Shown: piece after piece, positions 1 through 8,990 of the stretch | How the letters are laid out: each line of letters opens with the position of its first letter | Position numbering within the stretch: the first letter of the stretch is position 1 | Origin: Mycosarcoma maydis | Lineage: Eukaryota; Basidiomycota; Ustilaginomycetes; Ustilaginales | Assembly (NCBI RefSeq): GCF_000328475.2 | Contig: NC_026481.1 | Coordinates: forward strand, 563,315-627,314 | Reading direction: 5' to 3' | DNA: 64,000 nt | Notes under the pieces: model-generated | Databases searched by the model: none | What the model was told of the DNA's origin: nothing | The model's input: only the letters and a program-made list of their open reading frames with translations | Made by a program: the position numbers and the translations under genes

Positions 1-166
1 CTAATCTCCGATGGGGCCGCGGTAGCTAGAGCTCTAAGGAGTTTCCCGCAATTTGGATGTGTCGCCTGATTCGCATCAGACTAGCCATTATTTCAAATAG
101 GAACACGCACCGACCCTTTCAGGCGGCTTTTTGGAGCAGAGACACTGCGGCTAGCTGTGAAAGTTT
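1..166 (-). other. Group I intron in 18S rRNA gene (5' part only)
   Basis: The conserved 18S stretch ending CACCAGGAGT stops at 167. The sequence that follows on the minus strand (AAACTTTCACAGC...) is not 18S. The last exon base is U, as group I 5' splice sites require. About 115 nt into the insert is AATTGCGGGAAACTCC, which matches the P-element core of fungal nuclear group IC1 introns. By alignment to E. coli numbering the insertion point is S943, a common fungal intron site. Group I introns in smut SSU rDNA are established knowledge (reported for Ustilago maydis). The Q, R and S elements and the 3' splice site lie beyond the window, so self-splicing ability and the presence of a homing endonuclease cannot be judged. 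Confidence 0.85.
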
Positions 167-194
167 ACTCCTGGTGGTGCCCTTCCGTCAATTT

Positions 195-228
<34 letters not shown>

Positions 229-742
229 AGAACCCAAAAACTTTGATTTCTCGTACCGCGCCGATCGAGCCAGTGAAATGAGCATCGACCGATTCGGAGT
301 CGGCATAGTTTACTGTTAAGACTACAACGGTATCTAATCGTTTTCGATACCCTAACCTTCGTTCTTGATTAATGAAAACATTCTTGGCAAATGCTTTCGC
401 AGTAGGAAGTCTTTGCACAATCCAAGAATTTCACCTCTAGCGTGCAAATACTAATGCCCCCGGCTGTCCCTTTTAATCATTACGGCAGTTCTAGAAACCA
501 ACAAAATAGAACCGCACGTCCTATTCTGTTATTCCATGCTAATATATTCGGGCCTATGGCCTGCTTTGAACACTCTAATTTTTTCAAAGTAATAGTCCTG
601 GTTCCGGACCACCCGAGGGCGGCCGTTCACCAAGAAGGAAGTCTCGGACCGTCAAGTACATGCAATTAAGCAGACCCAGCGTCCGAGACCAAACTTCAAC
701 TACGAGCTTTTTAACTGCAACAACTTTAATATACGCTATTGG
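167..742 (-). rRNA. 18S rRNA, middle segment (between LINE insertion and group I intron)
   Basis: Reading right to left, this matches conserved 18S blocks: the helix after the 530 loop, AGAGGTGAAATTCTTGG, ACTGCGAAAGCATTTGCC, the AGATACCGT region, TTTTTGGGTTCTGGGGGGAGTATGG, and ACTTAAAGAAATTGACGGAAGGGCACC just before the intron. The segment is interrupted at its 5' side by the retrotransposon and at its 3' side by the group I intron. A few normally invariant positions differ, including one base in the universal NS4 primer site near 189-194, while one variable helix (TTTGCAC paired with GTGCAAA) is compensated. As it stands the gene copy cannot give intact 18S RNA unless the LINE is absent from the transcript. 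Confidence 0.93.
722..742. repeat. Target-site duplication, left copy (21 bp)
   Basis: The 21 bases beginning AACTTTAATATACG and ending TATTGG are 18S sequence. They recur exactly at 6737-6757, on the other side of the element. This is the expected footprint of target-primed reverse transcription. Confidence 0.95.
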
Positions 743-914
743 ATCGAGATTTCCAGAATTTTTTATACAGGGGTGGGGCACGCAACCATGCCGACCCATC
801 AGGGAATCGAACCCTTCTGCCTGTGCCCTGTTGAACATTTGCCGACAAGATCCTTTGTGGTGGAGTGTTATAGGGTACCTCGACCAGGATAGCTTGTCCC
901 CAGTTTTGGACATT

Positions 915-3900
915 TTAGGAGGTAGGTGGCAGAATTTCCATGACGGAAATAGCAGCCCTAGCGGTAGAGGGGGGTTGTCCCCAAGTGAGTTTGAAGGCTT
1001 CCACATTGTAGGTCTTATTCGTGTAGAGCGAATTAAGTGACAACAAGCGGTCCTCTTGAAATCGGTTGCGCAACAGCGTTAGGAAGAGCGCACGGATTGA
1101 AGCTGGGAATAGGGCTGTTAGATCTTCACTATAGCTCCAGCGGAGATAGGAAATCCAGATTGACCACACGGCCGTTCCGAAAAGTACTTTCCAGCGGCGA
1201 GCGTGGAAGCGGTCAGATACGGGCGCGAGTGCCAGCCAGCAGGCTAGGTCATGTCGGGATTCAATTTGGGGGAAGGCCGGTTTCGCTGTATTCGGATCAG
1301 TGATATCCCAGGCCTTGTCCCATATGGTTCGTACCAGACACCAAAGGTGTTGTGCCGCAGGGCACTCTATCCAGAGGTGTTCGATGGAAGAGGGTATAAT
1401 ACAATTAGGGCAGATCTGAGACTCACGAGGGAGCCAGTGGAGGTCTTGCCCGATTTTTACCTTGGCGTGCAGGAGTCTCCAGAGGAGATCGCCCTGCTTT
1501 GGGGTCAGGAACTCATGCCTGGCTGCTCGCCAGATCATAGCTAAATTTCCCCGTTTACCGGTATGGTTCGTGTAAATTTGGAGGATTGGTTGAACCCGAG
1601 CATCGTAGTTCACTTCCTTGGTTTTTTGGCTCACTAATTGGCGATAGATTTCACGGAAGCGAAATTTATGTAGTGGGGCCATCTTTTTATGATCCCCGCT
1701 CCCCAGCGACAGGCAGAGCTGGTCGCTTGTGGAGGAGGTATATAACGAGGTATCATTTAGCAGTTCTAGCCAAGGCGCAGGAAGGTCACGAATCAGATTC
1801 GTAATCGCCTGTGTCATGGCTTGAGTTTTGGAGGCAGGGAGGGTAGCCGGCAGTATAACTGTCCTTGTCCCTGGATCCCAGACCTCTCCGATTGAGGAGA
1901 TACCTAGCTCCGCCAAAAATCGAAACGAGAAATTGGAGAAGCGACGCGCGCCTTGTCCAGGGCGGACTGTGAGATCGCGGTGGTACCAGAAGTTAATATT
2001 CAGCACGTCCTGCTTGGTCTTAGGTGGACCAATGGAGATCGTATCCGAATCAGATTTAAGAAGGCGGAGCCAAGGAATCCACATATGACGGATGCCCGAG
2101 GGAAGTTCGCTCATCTTGAGATCACGGCTCGAGACCCGCTGAACCCACGGTCGGGTTATGACAGAGAGGATTTCGCCCCGTGTGCGGGTGTGGAGTTTCG
2201 CCAACAGCCTTCGTTGGATTTGCACCCAAGGTAAGTCGTCGCGAGATTCAAGTTTTGCTACTGCCTCGGCACTGAGTGCCTCGATCACACAACTGAGGTC
2301 AAAACTGCCAATGCCACCCTTTTCCGGTGGGAGAAGGGCGTGGAGGTCGTGTATTTTATGTAGCCATTTTTGGTCCCAAATAAAGTCATAATATATTTTC
2401 ACAAGCGACGAAAGCGTCTGTGGACTAATTGGGATAAATTTCAGGTGGTATCTAGGGATGGAGAACATGAGGCTATTCGCCACCATGATTCGTCCTTTGA
2501 GCGAGAGGTGAGCCTTGGACCATCGAGTGGCAATGGTCTCAAAGGTCAGGCGTACGCTATCCCAGAGGTTTTGTATTTGCACTTCGGTATTCGTCCCTAT
2601 AGGAACGCCTAAGTGGAAGTACGGGTTATCAGGAGATACGAAGGAGACCTCAGGTATAGTAATTGGTGGGGGATTCCCGACCTTGAGGATACTCGATTTA
2701 TTCCAGTTAATTTGTGCGCCGGTGCCTTCGCAGAAATCCTGCAGAATACTACGGGCGAGATCCACCTCAGTCTGGTTTTTAAGGACCAGCACGGTGTCAT
2801 CCGCATAGCAGACAGCTTTTATGGGCGCGGAGTTTGGGATGGTGATTCCTTCAATTTCGGAGGTTTGTATTTTCCGGATAAGTGGTTCTAGGAAGAGGAC
2901 ATAGAGAATACAGCTGAGGGGGTCTCCCTGCCGTACTCCACTTCGGACCGGAAAAGGTTTGCTGGCGAACCCATTAACCATGACTTTTAATTTGACATTG
3001 GCATACAGGGCTTTGATGGCGTGTCGAATAGGTTCGGGGAGCCCAACCTGTTTCAGCAGCCGCCAGAGGAATTTGTGGTCAACCCGATCATATGCTTTCT
3101 CTTGGTCAATGAAGAGAAGGTAGACACCTTCAGTTTCAGAGCCTTGGTTTTCGTCAATGATGGATTGGACCAGTCGAATATTGTCATCAATTAGCCTTCC
3201 TGGCAAGAAGGCGTATTGGTGCGGACCAACGACCCCGTTGAGTGCAGAACAGAGCCGTTTGGCTAAGATACCAGTGAACAGCTTGTAATCCGAATTCGCT
3301 ACTGTGAGGGGTCGATAATTTTTAAGGTCCTGTGGGGAGCCTTTGTTTTTGTACAGGATGGAGAGAACTCCAACCGAAAAAGATTCGTCCGCTCGTTCCC
3401 CCTGTAGAAGGGAGTTAAAGAGCTGGGCCAAACCTTCGCACAGGGTTTCTGCATTATCCGAAGAAGACTGGAAAACTTCTTTAAAAAGCTCAACTGGCAA
3501 ACCATCTGGTCCAGGCGACTTACCCGTAGCCGCCCCTTTAAGTACAGCTTTCACCTCAGTGGAGGTTATGGGAACAGATGTGGATTCGCTCAGAGCCCTC
3601 GGGAGTTTCGGCATGAGGTCGATGAAGTTGCGACCCTTGCTGGGATTTGTGAGACGTACCGCGAAGAGAGACTTGTAAAAGTCAGCTGCAACAGCCGGGA
3701 GATCCTGAGGATTTTCCACTAGCGTGTTGGTGCGGCTCGATTTTAGTGCTGAGACATTCGAGAGTGAGGAGGCGGAGCAGCGAGAGTAAAACCACTTGGT
3801 GGGTTTTTCCCCAAGTAGGCGGTTCTTGGCCATTGCACTATAAGCAAAAGCTTTGGTTGCATACTCGTTCAGCTGACTTTCTCTCACTGTGGCAGCAGCA

Positions 3901-4979
3901 AGTTTTCGCTCAAGCGAGGGATTCGGAGAGGCGCGGCGTCGAAGTAACAGTCGTGTGCGGCGACGTTTGGCCCGTAAGCGGGCACTCGTCAAGGCTTGGG
4001 ACTTGGTACGGACGATGGCTGAAAGCGTACTCTCAAGCTCATTTTTAAGGAGGGTCCAGCGAGCAGGGGTCACTGGGCTCTCCTTTAGTTTGTTTACAAG
4101 CACGGTTAGGCGTGCCTGTACAGGTTGCGACTTCAAGAGGTTGCATTTAAACCGGAATCGGCCAGGGCCGCGCTTAGTGGGGCTATAAGGCTTGATTCTG
4201 GCTGTAACCATGAGGTGGTCAAGATTGAGGGATTTTGGCAACACGTGGGTATCCCACTCGCAGCTGCGGTAGGAAATAGCAGGCGTTACGTAGATTCGGT
4301 CAAGACGGGCAGCGCTATTTGGACCCGTATGGGTGTACATAATAGAATCCGGGAAGTGTTCCCGGTAGCCATCTATGAGGTCAGTTTCGTCATTTAGATA
4401 GGAGAGGAACGTTAACAAACGATGCCTTTCTTGGAGATTAGGTCTTCTGGTCGAGGTGTGGTCCTGGATATGTGTAACCATATTCCAGTCGCCACCTACT
4501 ATGTCACATAGGAGGCGACCCTCAAGCGAGACCAAGAGATCTGTTGTGTTTTCCAGCCAAGCAGAGCGCTCAGTGCTATCAGCTGGGACATATACACACG
4601 CGATATTCAATTGTTGGCCAGAACAATTTAGGCGAGCAACAAGGAGGCGCCCAGCAGCATCATAGAGGAAATTCTCAGAAGAATAGTCTCCCATGACATT
4701 GGGTAGTTCTGCATCATTTAGTCTCACCGTATTCGGATTGATCATGATTGCAACTCCACCAGGGCGTTCACCATTGTTTGGGTTAATTAGCAGCCGCATG
4801 CCTGGGAATGTAGCATTTAGGCGGTCAGCTCGAGTTTGGGAGAGGCGGGCTTCCTGGATACAAAGGATGTCCAATTTCAACATTTTGAAGAAGTGGAGTA
4901 TCTCTCGGAAGCGGTGTTCATTTATTAGCGATCTGACATTCACAGATGCAATAAAAATAAAATTCGGAATATTCGGCAT
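915..4979 (-). CDS. LINE ORF2: AP endonuclease / reverse transcriptase polyprotein
   Basis: This 1354-residue protein nicks target DNA and copies element RNA at the nick. The endonuclease motifs run in order: SVNVRSL (12-18), CIQEARL (40-46), GGDWN (162-166), SAARLDRIY (222-230) and the LDHLMV histidine (253-258). The reverse transcriptase follows: SPGPDG (488-493), LKNYRPL (552-558), FIDQEKAYD (623-631), GVRQGDPLS (681-689) and the catalytic YADD (725-728). A C-x2-C-x7-H-x4-C cluster (CPNC...H...C) lies near residue 1170, as in zf-RVT ends of plant and L1-type elements. No RNase H domain is recognisable in the remaining C-terminus. The start is two bases past the ORF1 stop (UAAAAAUG on the RNA), suggesting termination-reinitiation. 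All key catalytic residues are present. Confidence 0.96.
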   Translation of the reverse strand: MPNIPNFIFIASVNVRSLINEHRFREILHFFKMLKLDILCIQEARLSQTRADRLNATFPGMRLLINPNNGERPGGVAIMINPNTVRLNDAELPNVMGDYSSENFLYDAAGRLLVARLNCSGQQLNIACVYVPADSTERSAWLENTTDLLVSLEGRLLCDIVGGDWNMVTHIQDHTSTRRPNLQERHRLLTFLSYLNDETDLIDGYREHFPDSIMYTHTGPNSAARLDRIYVTPAISYRSCEWDTHVLPKSLNLDHLMVTARIKPYSPTKRGPGRFRFKCNLLKSQPVQARLTVLVNKLKESPVTPARWTLLKNELESTLSAIVRTKSQALTSARLRAKRRRTRLLLRRRASPNPSLERKLAAATVRESQLNEYATKAFAYSAMAKNRLLGEKPTKWFYSRCSASSLSNVSALKSSRTNTLVENPQDLPAVAADFYKSLFAVRLTNPSKGRNFIDLMPKLPRALSESTSVPITSTEVKAVLKGAATGKSPGPDGLPVELFKEVFQSSSDNAETLCEGLAQLFNSLLQGERADESFSVGVLSILYKNKGSPQDLKNYRPLTVANSDYKLFTGILAKRLCSALNGVVGPHQYAFLPGRLIDDNIRLVQSIIDENQGSETEGVYLLFIDQEKAYDRVDHKFLWRLLKQVGLPEPIRHAIKALYANVKLKVMVNGFASKPFPVRSGVRQGDPLSCILYVLFLEPLIRKIQTSEIEGITIPNSAPIKAVCYADDTVLVLKNQTEVDLARSILQDFCEGTGAQINWNKSSILKVGNPPPITIPEVSFVSPDNPYFHLGVPIGTNTEVQIQNLWDSVRLTFETIATRWSKAHLSLKGRIMVANSLMFSIPRYHLKFIPISPQTLSSLVKIYYDFIWDQKWLHKIHDLHALLPPEKGGIGSFDLSCVIEALSAEAVAKLESRDDLPWVQIQRRLLAKLHTRTRGEILSVITRPWVQRVSSRDLKMSELPSGIRHMWIPWLRLLKSDSDTISIGPPKTKQDVLNINFWYHRDLTVRPGQGARRFSNFSFRFLAELGISSIGEVWDPGTRTVILPATLPASKTQAMTQAITNLIRDLPAPWLELLNDTSLYTSSTSDQLCLSLGSGDHKKMAPLHKFRFREIYRQLVSQKTKEVNYDARVQPILQIYTNHTGKRGNLAMIWRAARHEFLTPKQGDLLWRLLHAKVKIGQDLHWLPRESQICPNCIIPSSIEHLWIECPAAQHLWCLVRTIWDKAWDITDPNTAKPAFPQIESRHDLACWLALAPVSDRFHARRWKVLFGTAVWSIWISYLRWSYSEDLTALFPASIRALFLTLLRNRFQEDRLLSLNSLYTNKTYNVEAFKLTWGQPPSTARAAISVMEILPPTS

Positions 4980-4981
4980 TT

Positions 4982-6532
4982 TTACGCGATCGAGTTACTA
5001 TAGTAGCTATCAGCATCAGGCGGGCTAGGTACAGGAACTAAACAAGGACAACTAATCGGGCTGTGTGCCTCCTCGCAAATAGCGCAGGGGGGCAACTGAC
5101 CGACCGGGGTGAACGCGACAGTGAACTCGGCATTTTTAAAGATGAGAGAGATGCGTGCAAAAGTCTGCGGTTGCGCAAATATCAGAAGACATTTATCGCC
5201 GCCACATCCACATATCTCCTCCCCTTTCAGTTTGAATTGGGCATTTGGGGCATATTCATGGACGCTCTTGATCAGATCATTCCATGTGATGAACCCCTTA
5301 GTTTTGCAGAGGAAGTATCGTGGACCCTCACTATAGAAGGGAGTGAGGGTCACCCTTATGTCCCGAAGGATGAAGGGCTTCTTTACGGCTTTCTCCGCGT
5401 CCGAAACTGAGGGGAATTGAATCAGCCACTTAAGAGTGGCACCCAGGTTCTTAGCGTGGATGGGCATAAGCCCCACAGCTCGCATTGCCAGCACGATTTC
5501 CCGAACGGTGAACCCTTTTTCCAAGGGTTTACCTTTGTGCCATAAGGGTGAGAAACTGGGGAGGTTCAGGTAGCAATGTGTGCCATCCTGGAACTCGGGG
5601 GGGACTTTCTTGGGCGCAGAAGAACGCCCAGCGATGGCTCTCACCGTAACGTCATCATTGATCGCTACGTTGGAGATCCTCCCCTTACCCTTTCCAGGGC
5701 CTCCTTTGTGACTCGAGTTCTCGACCTCATCTCGTTTGTGTTTGCCGGCGGACGAGGTCTTAGTTCGGGCTGCCGCCTGTTCAGGGGCAGTGGCGAGTTC
5801 TGGCGGGCAAGGCGTTTGTTCCCAGTGAAGGGTTTTACAACGAAGACACTGTCGCGGCGGAGGCTTTCCAGCCAGTCGGTCCGCTTCGAGTGCTGCCAAT
5901 TTGGCCGCCTTAAGTTGTAACGCCTTTTCTTTTCGCATGGCTTTTCTGGCCTTGGCTCGGGAGATCTTCGCTTCCGCAATAGATACTTCCTCGGCCCAGT
6001 CCTCCTGCTCGATGATCGTTAGGTCATTCGAGGGCAGGGCACCATTCGGCGTAGAGCTTGATGACGCGCGAGTCGAAGGTTTGGTCGAAGGTTGGTCTAC
6101 AGCCATATCGTCCCGAACCATAAGACTGGTCGTCGATTTTGAGAGGTTGTCGATCGAAGTCGTCAGTTCAGCTTCAGGGATTGAGCCGTCGGAGGGTTCA
6201 TACTCAGCATCGGGGTTGGAAGACGGGTCTTCCTCAGCATCGGAGGAGGCGATAGCAAGGATTGCAGGCCGTTCGCTTTGTGCAAGCGGATCAGCACTGG
6301 GTGTTCCTGTACCCTCTTGGCCTGAGGCCCCCCCTTCCGGTGCAACTCCAGCTTTCGTTTGCACCCTTCTTCTTCGGGCCCTAGTTGCGATCGACCCGGA
6401 GGCAGTCGAGCTCTCTGGTCCTAAAACCAGTCTGTTCGAGTTTGCCACCCCCGGAATAATCAAGGTAGGAGCAGCTTTCGCCGCTTTGGTAGTTTTAGGG
6501 GTCATCTTGAGACTTGGGGGTTTTAGGCCCAA
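4982..6532 (-). CDS. LINE ORF1: Gag-like RNA-binding protein
   Basis: This 516-residue protein is expected to coat element RNA. The first ~170 residues are low-complexity (Ser, Thr, Ala, Pro, acidic). A basic, coiled stretch (AEAKISRAKARKAMRKEKALQ) follows. Next come a short Cys/His cluster (CLRCKTLHWEQTPC) and two globular segments that look like the RRM-type folds of LINE ORF1 proteins (around GTHCYLNLPSFSPLW and IRVTLTPFYSEGPRYFL). The protein ends with a second knuckle, CAICEEAHSPISC (C-x2-C-x3-H-x4-C). Lysine-rich patches could serve nuclear or nucleolar import. Function is inferred from position and knuckles; sequence outside them is not recognisable. Confidence 0.88.
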   Translation of the reverse strand: MGLKPPSLKMTPKTTKAAKAAPTLIIPGVANSNRLVLGPESSTASGSIATRARRRRVQTKAGVAPEGGASGQEGTGTPSADPLAQSERPAILAIASSDAEEDPSSNPDAEYEPSDGSIPEAELTTSIDNLSKSTTSLMVRDDMAVDQPSTKPSTRASSSSTPNGALPSNDLTIIEQEDWAEEVSIAEAKISRAKARKAMRKEKALQLKAAKLAALEADRLAGKPPPRQCLRCKTLHWEQTPCPPELATAPEQAAARTKTSSAGKHKRDEVENSSHKGGPGKGKGRISNVAINDDVTVRAIAGRSSAPKKVPPEFQDGTHCYLNLPSFSPLWHKGKPLEKGFTVREIVLAMRAVGLMPIHAKNLGATLKWLIQFPSVSDAEKAVKKPFILRDIRVTLTPFYSEGPRYFLCKTKGFITWNDLIKSVHEYAPNAQFKLKGEEICGCGGDKCLLIFAQPQTFARISLIFKNAEFTVAFTPVGQLPPCAICEEAHSPISCPCLVPVPSPPDADSYYSNSIA

Positions 6533-6736
6533 GTTAAAAGAGGCTCCCTTTGGGTAGGTTACAGCTTTTATGACCTCTTAGCGGCCGATCTTTAAATCGT
6601 GCTCGGGCCCCTCGACCACGACAAGGTGGGTCTGTTTCACGTTTAGCTCGTTTGAAAAATAAAGTCTGAACGCTTTAGGGCAATGCCCTCCTGAGTTAAT
6701 AAACTGTAAACAAAAATATACTCAGGCCCCGAGGGG

Positions 6737-6757
6737 AACTTTAATATACGCTATTGG
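6737..6757. repeat. Target-site duplication, right copy (21 bp)
   Basis: This is an exact second copy of the 18S sequence at 722-742. Uninterrupted 18S is rebuilt by joining 742 to 6758. The next base, 6758, is g where the conserved 18S has a (CAGCTCCAATAG on the sense strand), so the junction carries one substitution. Confidence 0.95.
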
Positions 6758-7341
6758 GGCTGGAATTACCGCGGCTGCTGGCACCAGACTTGCTCCTCCA
6801 ATCGTTCCTCGTTAAGGGATTTAAATTGTACTCATTCCAATTACAAGACCCAAAAGGGCCCTGCATTGTTATTTATTGTCACTACCTCCCCGTGTCGGGA
6901 TTGGGTAATTTGCGCGCCTGCTGCCTTCCTTGGATGTGGTAGCCGTTTCTCAGGCTCCCTCTCCGGAATCGAACCCTTATTCCCCGTTACCCGTTGCAAC
7001 CATGGTAGGCCTCTATCCTACCATCGACAGTTGATAGGGCAGATATTTGAATGAAGCATCGCCAGCACAAGGCCGTGCGATTCGAGAAGTTATTATGAAT
7101 CACCAAACTCCGAGGAGGATGGTTTTTATCTAATAAATACACCCCTTCCAGAAGTCGGGGCTTTTTACGCATGTATTAGCTCTAGAATTACCACAGTTAT
7201 CCATGTAGCAAGAAACATCAAATAAACTATAACTGATTTAATGAGCCATTCGCAGTTTCACAGTATAATTTGCGTATACTTAGACATGCATGGCTTAATC
7301 TTTGAGACAAGCATATGACTACTGGCAGAATCAACCAGGTA
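6758..7341 (-). rRNA. 18S rRNA, 5' segment
   Basis: The gene start is clear: TACCTGGTTGATTCTGCC read from 7341 downward, then AGTAGTCATATGCTTGTCTC and the CATGCATGTCTAAGTATA block. The universal NS1 and NS2/NS3 primer sites (GTAGTCATATGCTTGTCTC; GCAAGTCTGGTGCCAGCAGCC near 6774-6794) are perfect. The segment ends in the 530-loop region where the LINE is inserted. Together with the TSD it supplies the first ~605 nt of the SSU rRNA. Unlike the 167-742 segment, it shows almost no unexpected changes. Confidence 0.97.
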
Positions 7342-8990
7342 ACTAAGTCTTTCCGACCTCTCTCCACCCCCCTGCCTGCAAAGCAGAGCAGAGCAGCTTC
7401 GAACGGCCGAATCGATGTTGCGCCTCCCCCTCTTCCAAGAAAAGGGCAAGACGTTCCATCGACCGTGTTTTTCAACAAAAGCGTTTAGCAGTCACTGCGT
7501 TATGGAAATAAACGCAGAGAAAGCTGGATCAGCGCTTCACTGGCTGGCCTGACTGGCCCTGCGCACAAGGCGAAGGACTGCCAAGCCAAAGATCCAAACG
7601 TTGCCCTCCTATCTCTCCGATCCCACTTTGCTCTGGAGTGAAGAACCAAGCATACGTGTTTGCAAGCCTTCGAAGCAAGAATCTCTTCTTGCTCAAAGGT
7701 GTTTGCAAAACGTAGCTTAGGCCACCCCTCGGTGGAGGCTAGATGCGATGGAGCTAGTTCCGAGAAAAAAGCGCCAAAGCGTCCGCACCTCCGTGTGAAG
7801 TTGGTGGAAGCATAAATGCGTTAGGACTAGCCATCGGCAAGGATGTTCACCTCATTCGCCATTGCGAGAACCCACAGGGGCTCCCGACATTAGAATTTTC
7901 GCAGCGGCCCCCGTCCTGTCGAAACAGATCAGAAGCCGCGCCGCGTGGATCCACCTGTATGGCTTGGTGCAGTCATTCCGTGAGGAAGAGCACACAAACC
8001 ACAAAGATGAGGTTCCAGGTAGTATGGATGGGTTTTTTGTTCCCCTCGCGCCTATAAACCGGAGTTCAATGCCAGAACCACCGCAATCCGCGAGCAAGGC
8101 TCAAGCGGATGCGATGGCACAGCGTGGCTCAACAGCAAGTGCGTCAGAGACTTCCCACACCGAGTATGATCCTTTCCCCACTCCGAGAGTCCACCCGCGC
8201 AAGCGTGGGTGAAGTAGTCGAAGCAAACAAAACACCATTTCTGTGTGAGGCGCCACACGAGCGATCGGACATCTCACGTTGAAGGGACAGACAAAGAAAG
8301 AGTAAACTCGATTTGCCTGCCCCCTACCGTGGAGTCTCAATTATACCGCTCGGACTATTGGGACTCACACGTCGCAACCTGAGCTGGAAATCGTGTTTGC
8401 ACACGCGTTCGTCGCCCAAGCTGTTCTTTGCTCGCCCCCTTTCATATATCCCAGGGTATAGGAGTCTGCCAAACCGGATCAAAAAGAGTGCCATCCCTTC
8501 ATACCCGCCAGAAGGTGGGGCGCTCACGCTTCATGTTTTTTTTTTCTCTTCATGATAGTCACGAGTAGTGAAGGGTGGAGAAAACATGAGCATTCACGAT
8601 TCGCGACTGTCTCCTCAGCATCATGACCAAACCACTTCAAACAAAAATGTCAGGCAGCACGGCCCACCGGCCGAGACGTCGTTCGGACCCACTCATGCAT
8701 CATGGACAAGCAGGGGTGGAGTTTTTCGTGCAACACATTGCCCCTCTATTTGACCTACCTGCCTTCCGCCTGTATCGACTCTTGACCTCCCCATAAGCCT
8801 CTTTAGGCTTGGGTCGGTGTATGAAAACAGAAAGAAAAAAGTCTCCTCAGCACCGTGCACCACGCACAACTTGGCATCCTGTAATTTCTTTCCTTTTTCG
8901 CAATCATCAGCGCCTGGCGCGCCACTGATTGCTCTTTAGCCTGTAGTTAGCCTCTAAGCCTCCTCCCTTTCCTCAACTCCAGCTGTTACC
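7342..8990 (-). other. Probable rDNA 5' external transcribed spacer / intergenic spacer
   Basis: This sequence lies immediately upstream of the 18S start and has no credible coding frame. It is GC-mixed with short pyrimidine runs. No 5S rRNA gene is recognisable. The point where rDNA spacer gives way to unique chromosomal DNA cannot be fixed from sequence alone; the right limit given is a guess. The TTCACGA heptamer typical of intergenic DNA elsewhere in this window occurs once near 8595 and becomes frequent after about 9700, which loosely supports a border between about 8.6 and 9.7 kb. Confidence 0.5.

Larger units (their letters stand above)
743..6736 (-). mobile_element. Complete APE-type non-LTR retrotransposon (LINE) inserted in the 18S rRNA gene
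   Basis: A 5994-bp insert sits between two copies of a 21-bp 18S sequence. It has a roughly 204-bp 5' UTR (6533-6736), ORF1 (6532-4982), ORF2 (4979-915) and a roughly 172-bp 3' UTR (743-914). There are no LTRs and no poly(A) tail at the 3' junction. Both ORFs are uninterrupted, implying recent insertion. The element points the same way as the 18S gene, so a read-through Pol I transcript would be sense for it. ORF2 has an apurinic-type endonuclease, reverse transcriptase and a C-terminal CCHC motif but no visible RNase H. That layout fits L1/Tx1-like elements better than the fungal Tad group (inference). Site-specificity for rDNA is suggested by location only. Confidence 0.95.

Noticed and set aside
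780..870. tRNA-like GGGTTCGATTCCCT in the LINE 3' UTR
   Set aside because: The T-stem has mispairs and no matching acceptor, D or anticodon arms can be drawn, so it is not called a tRNA.
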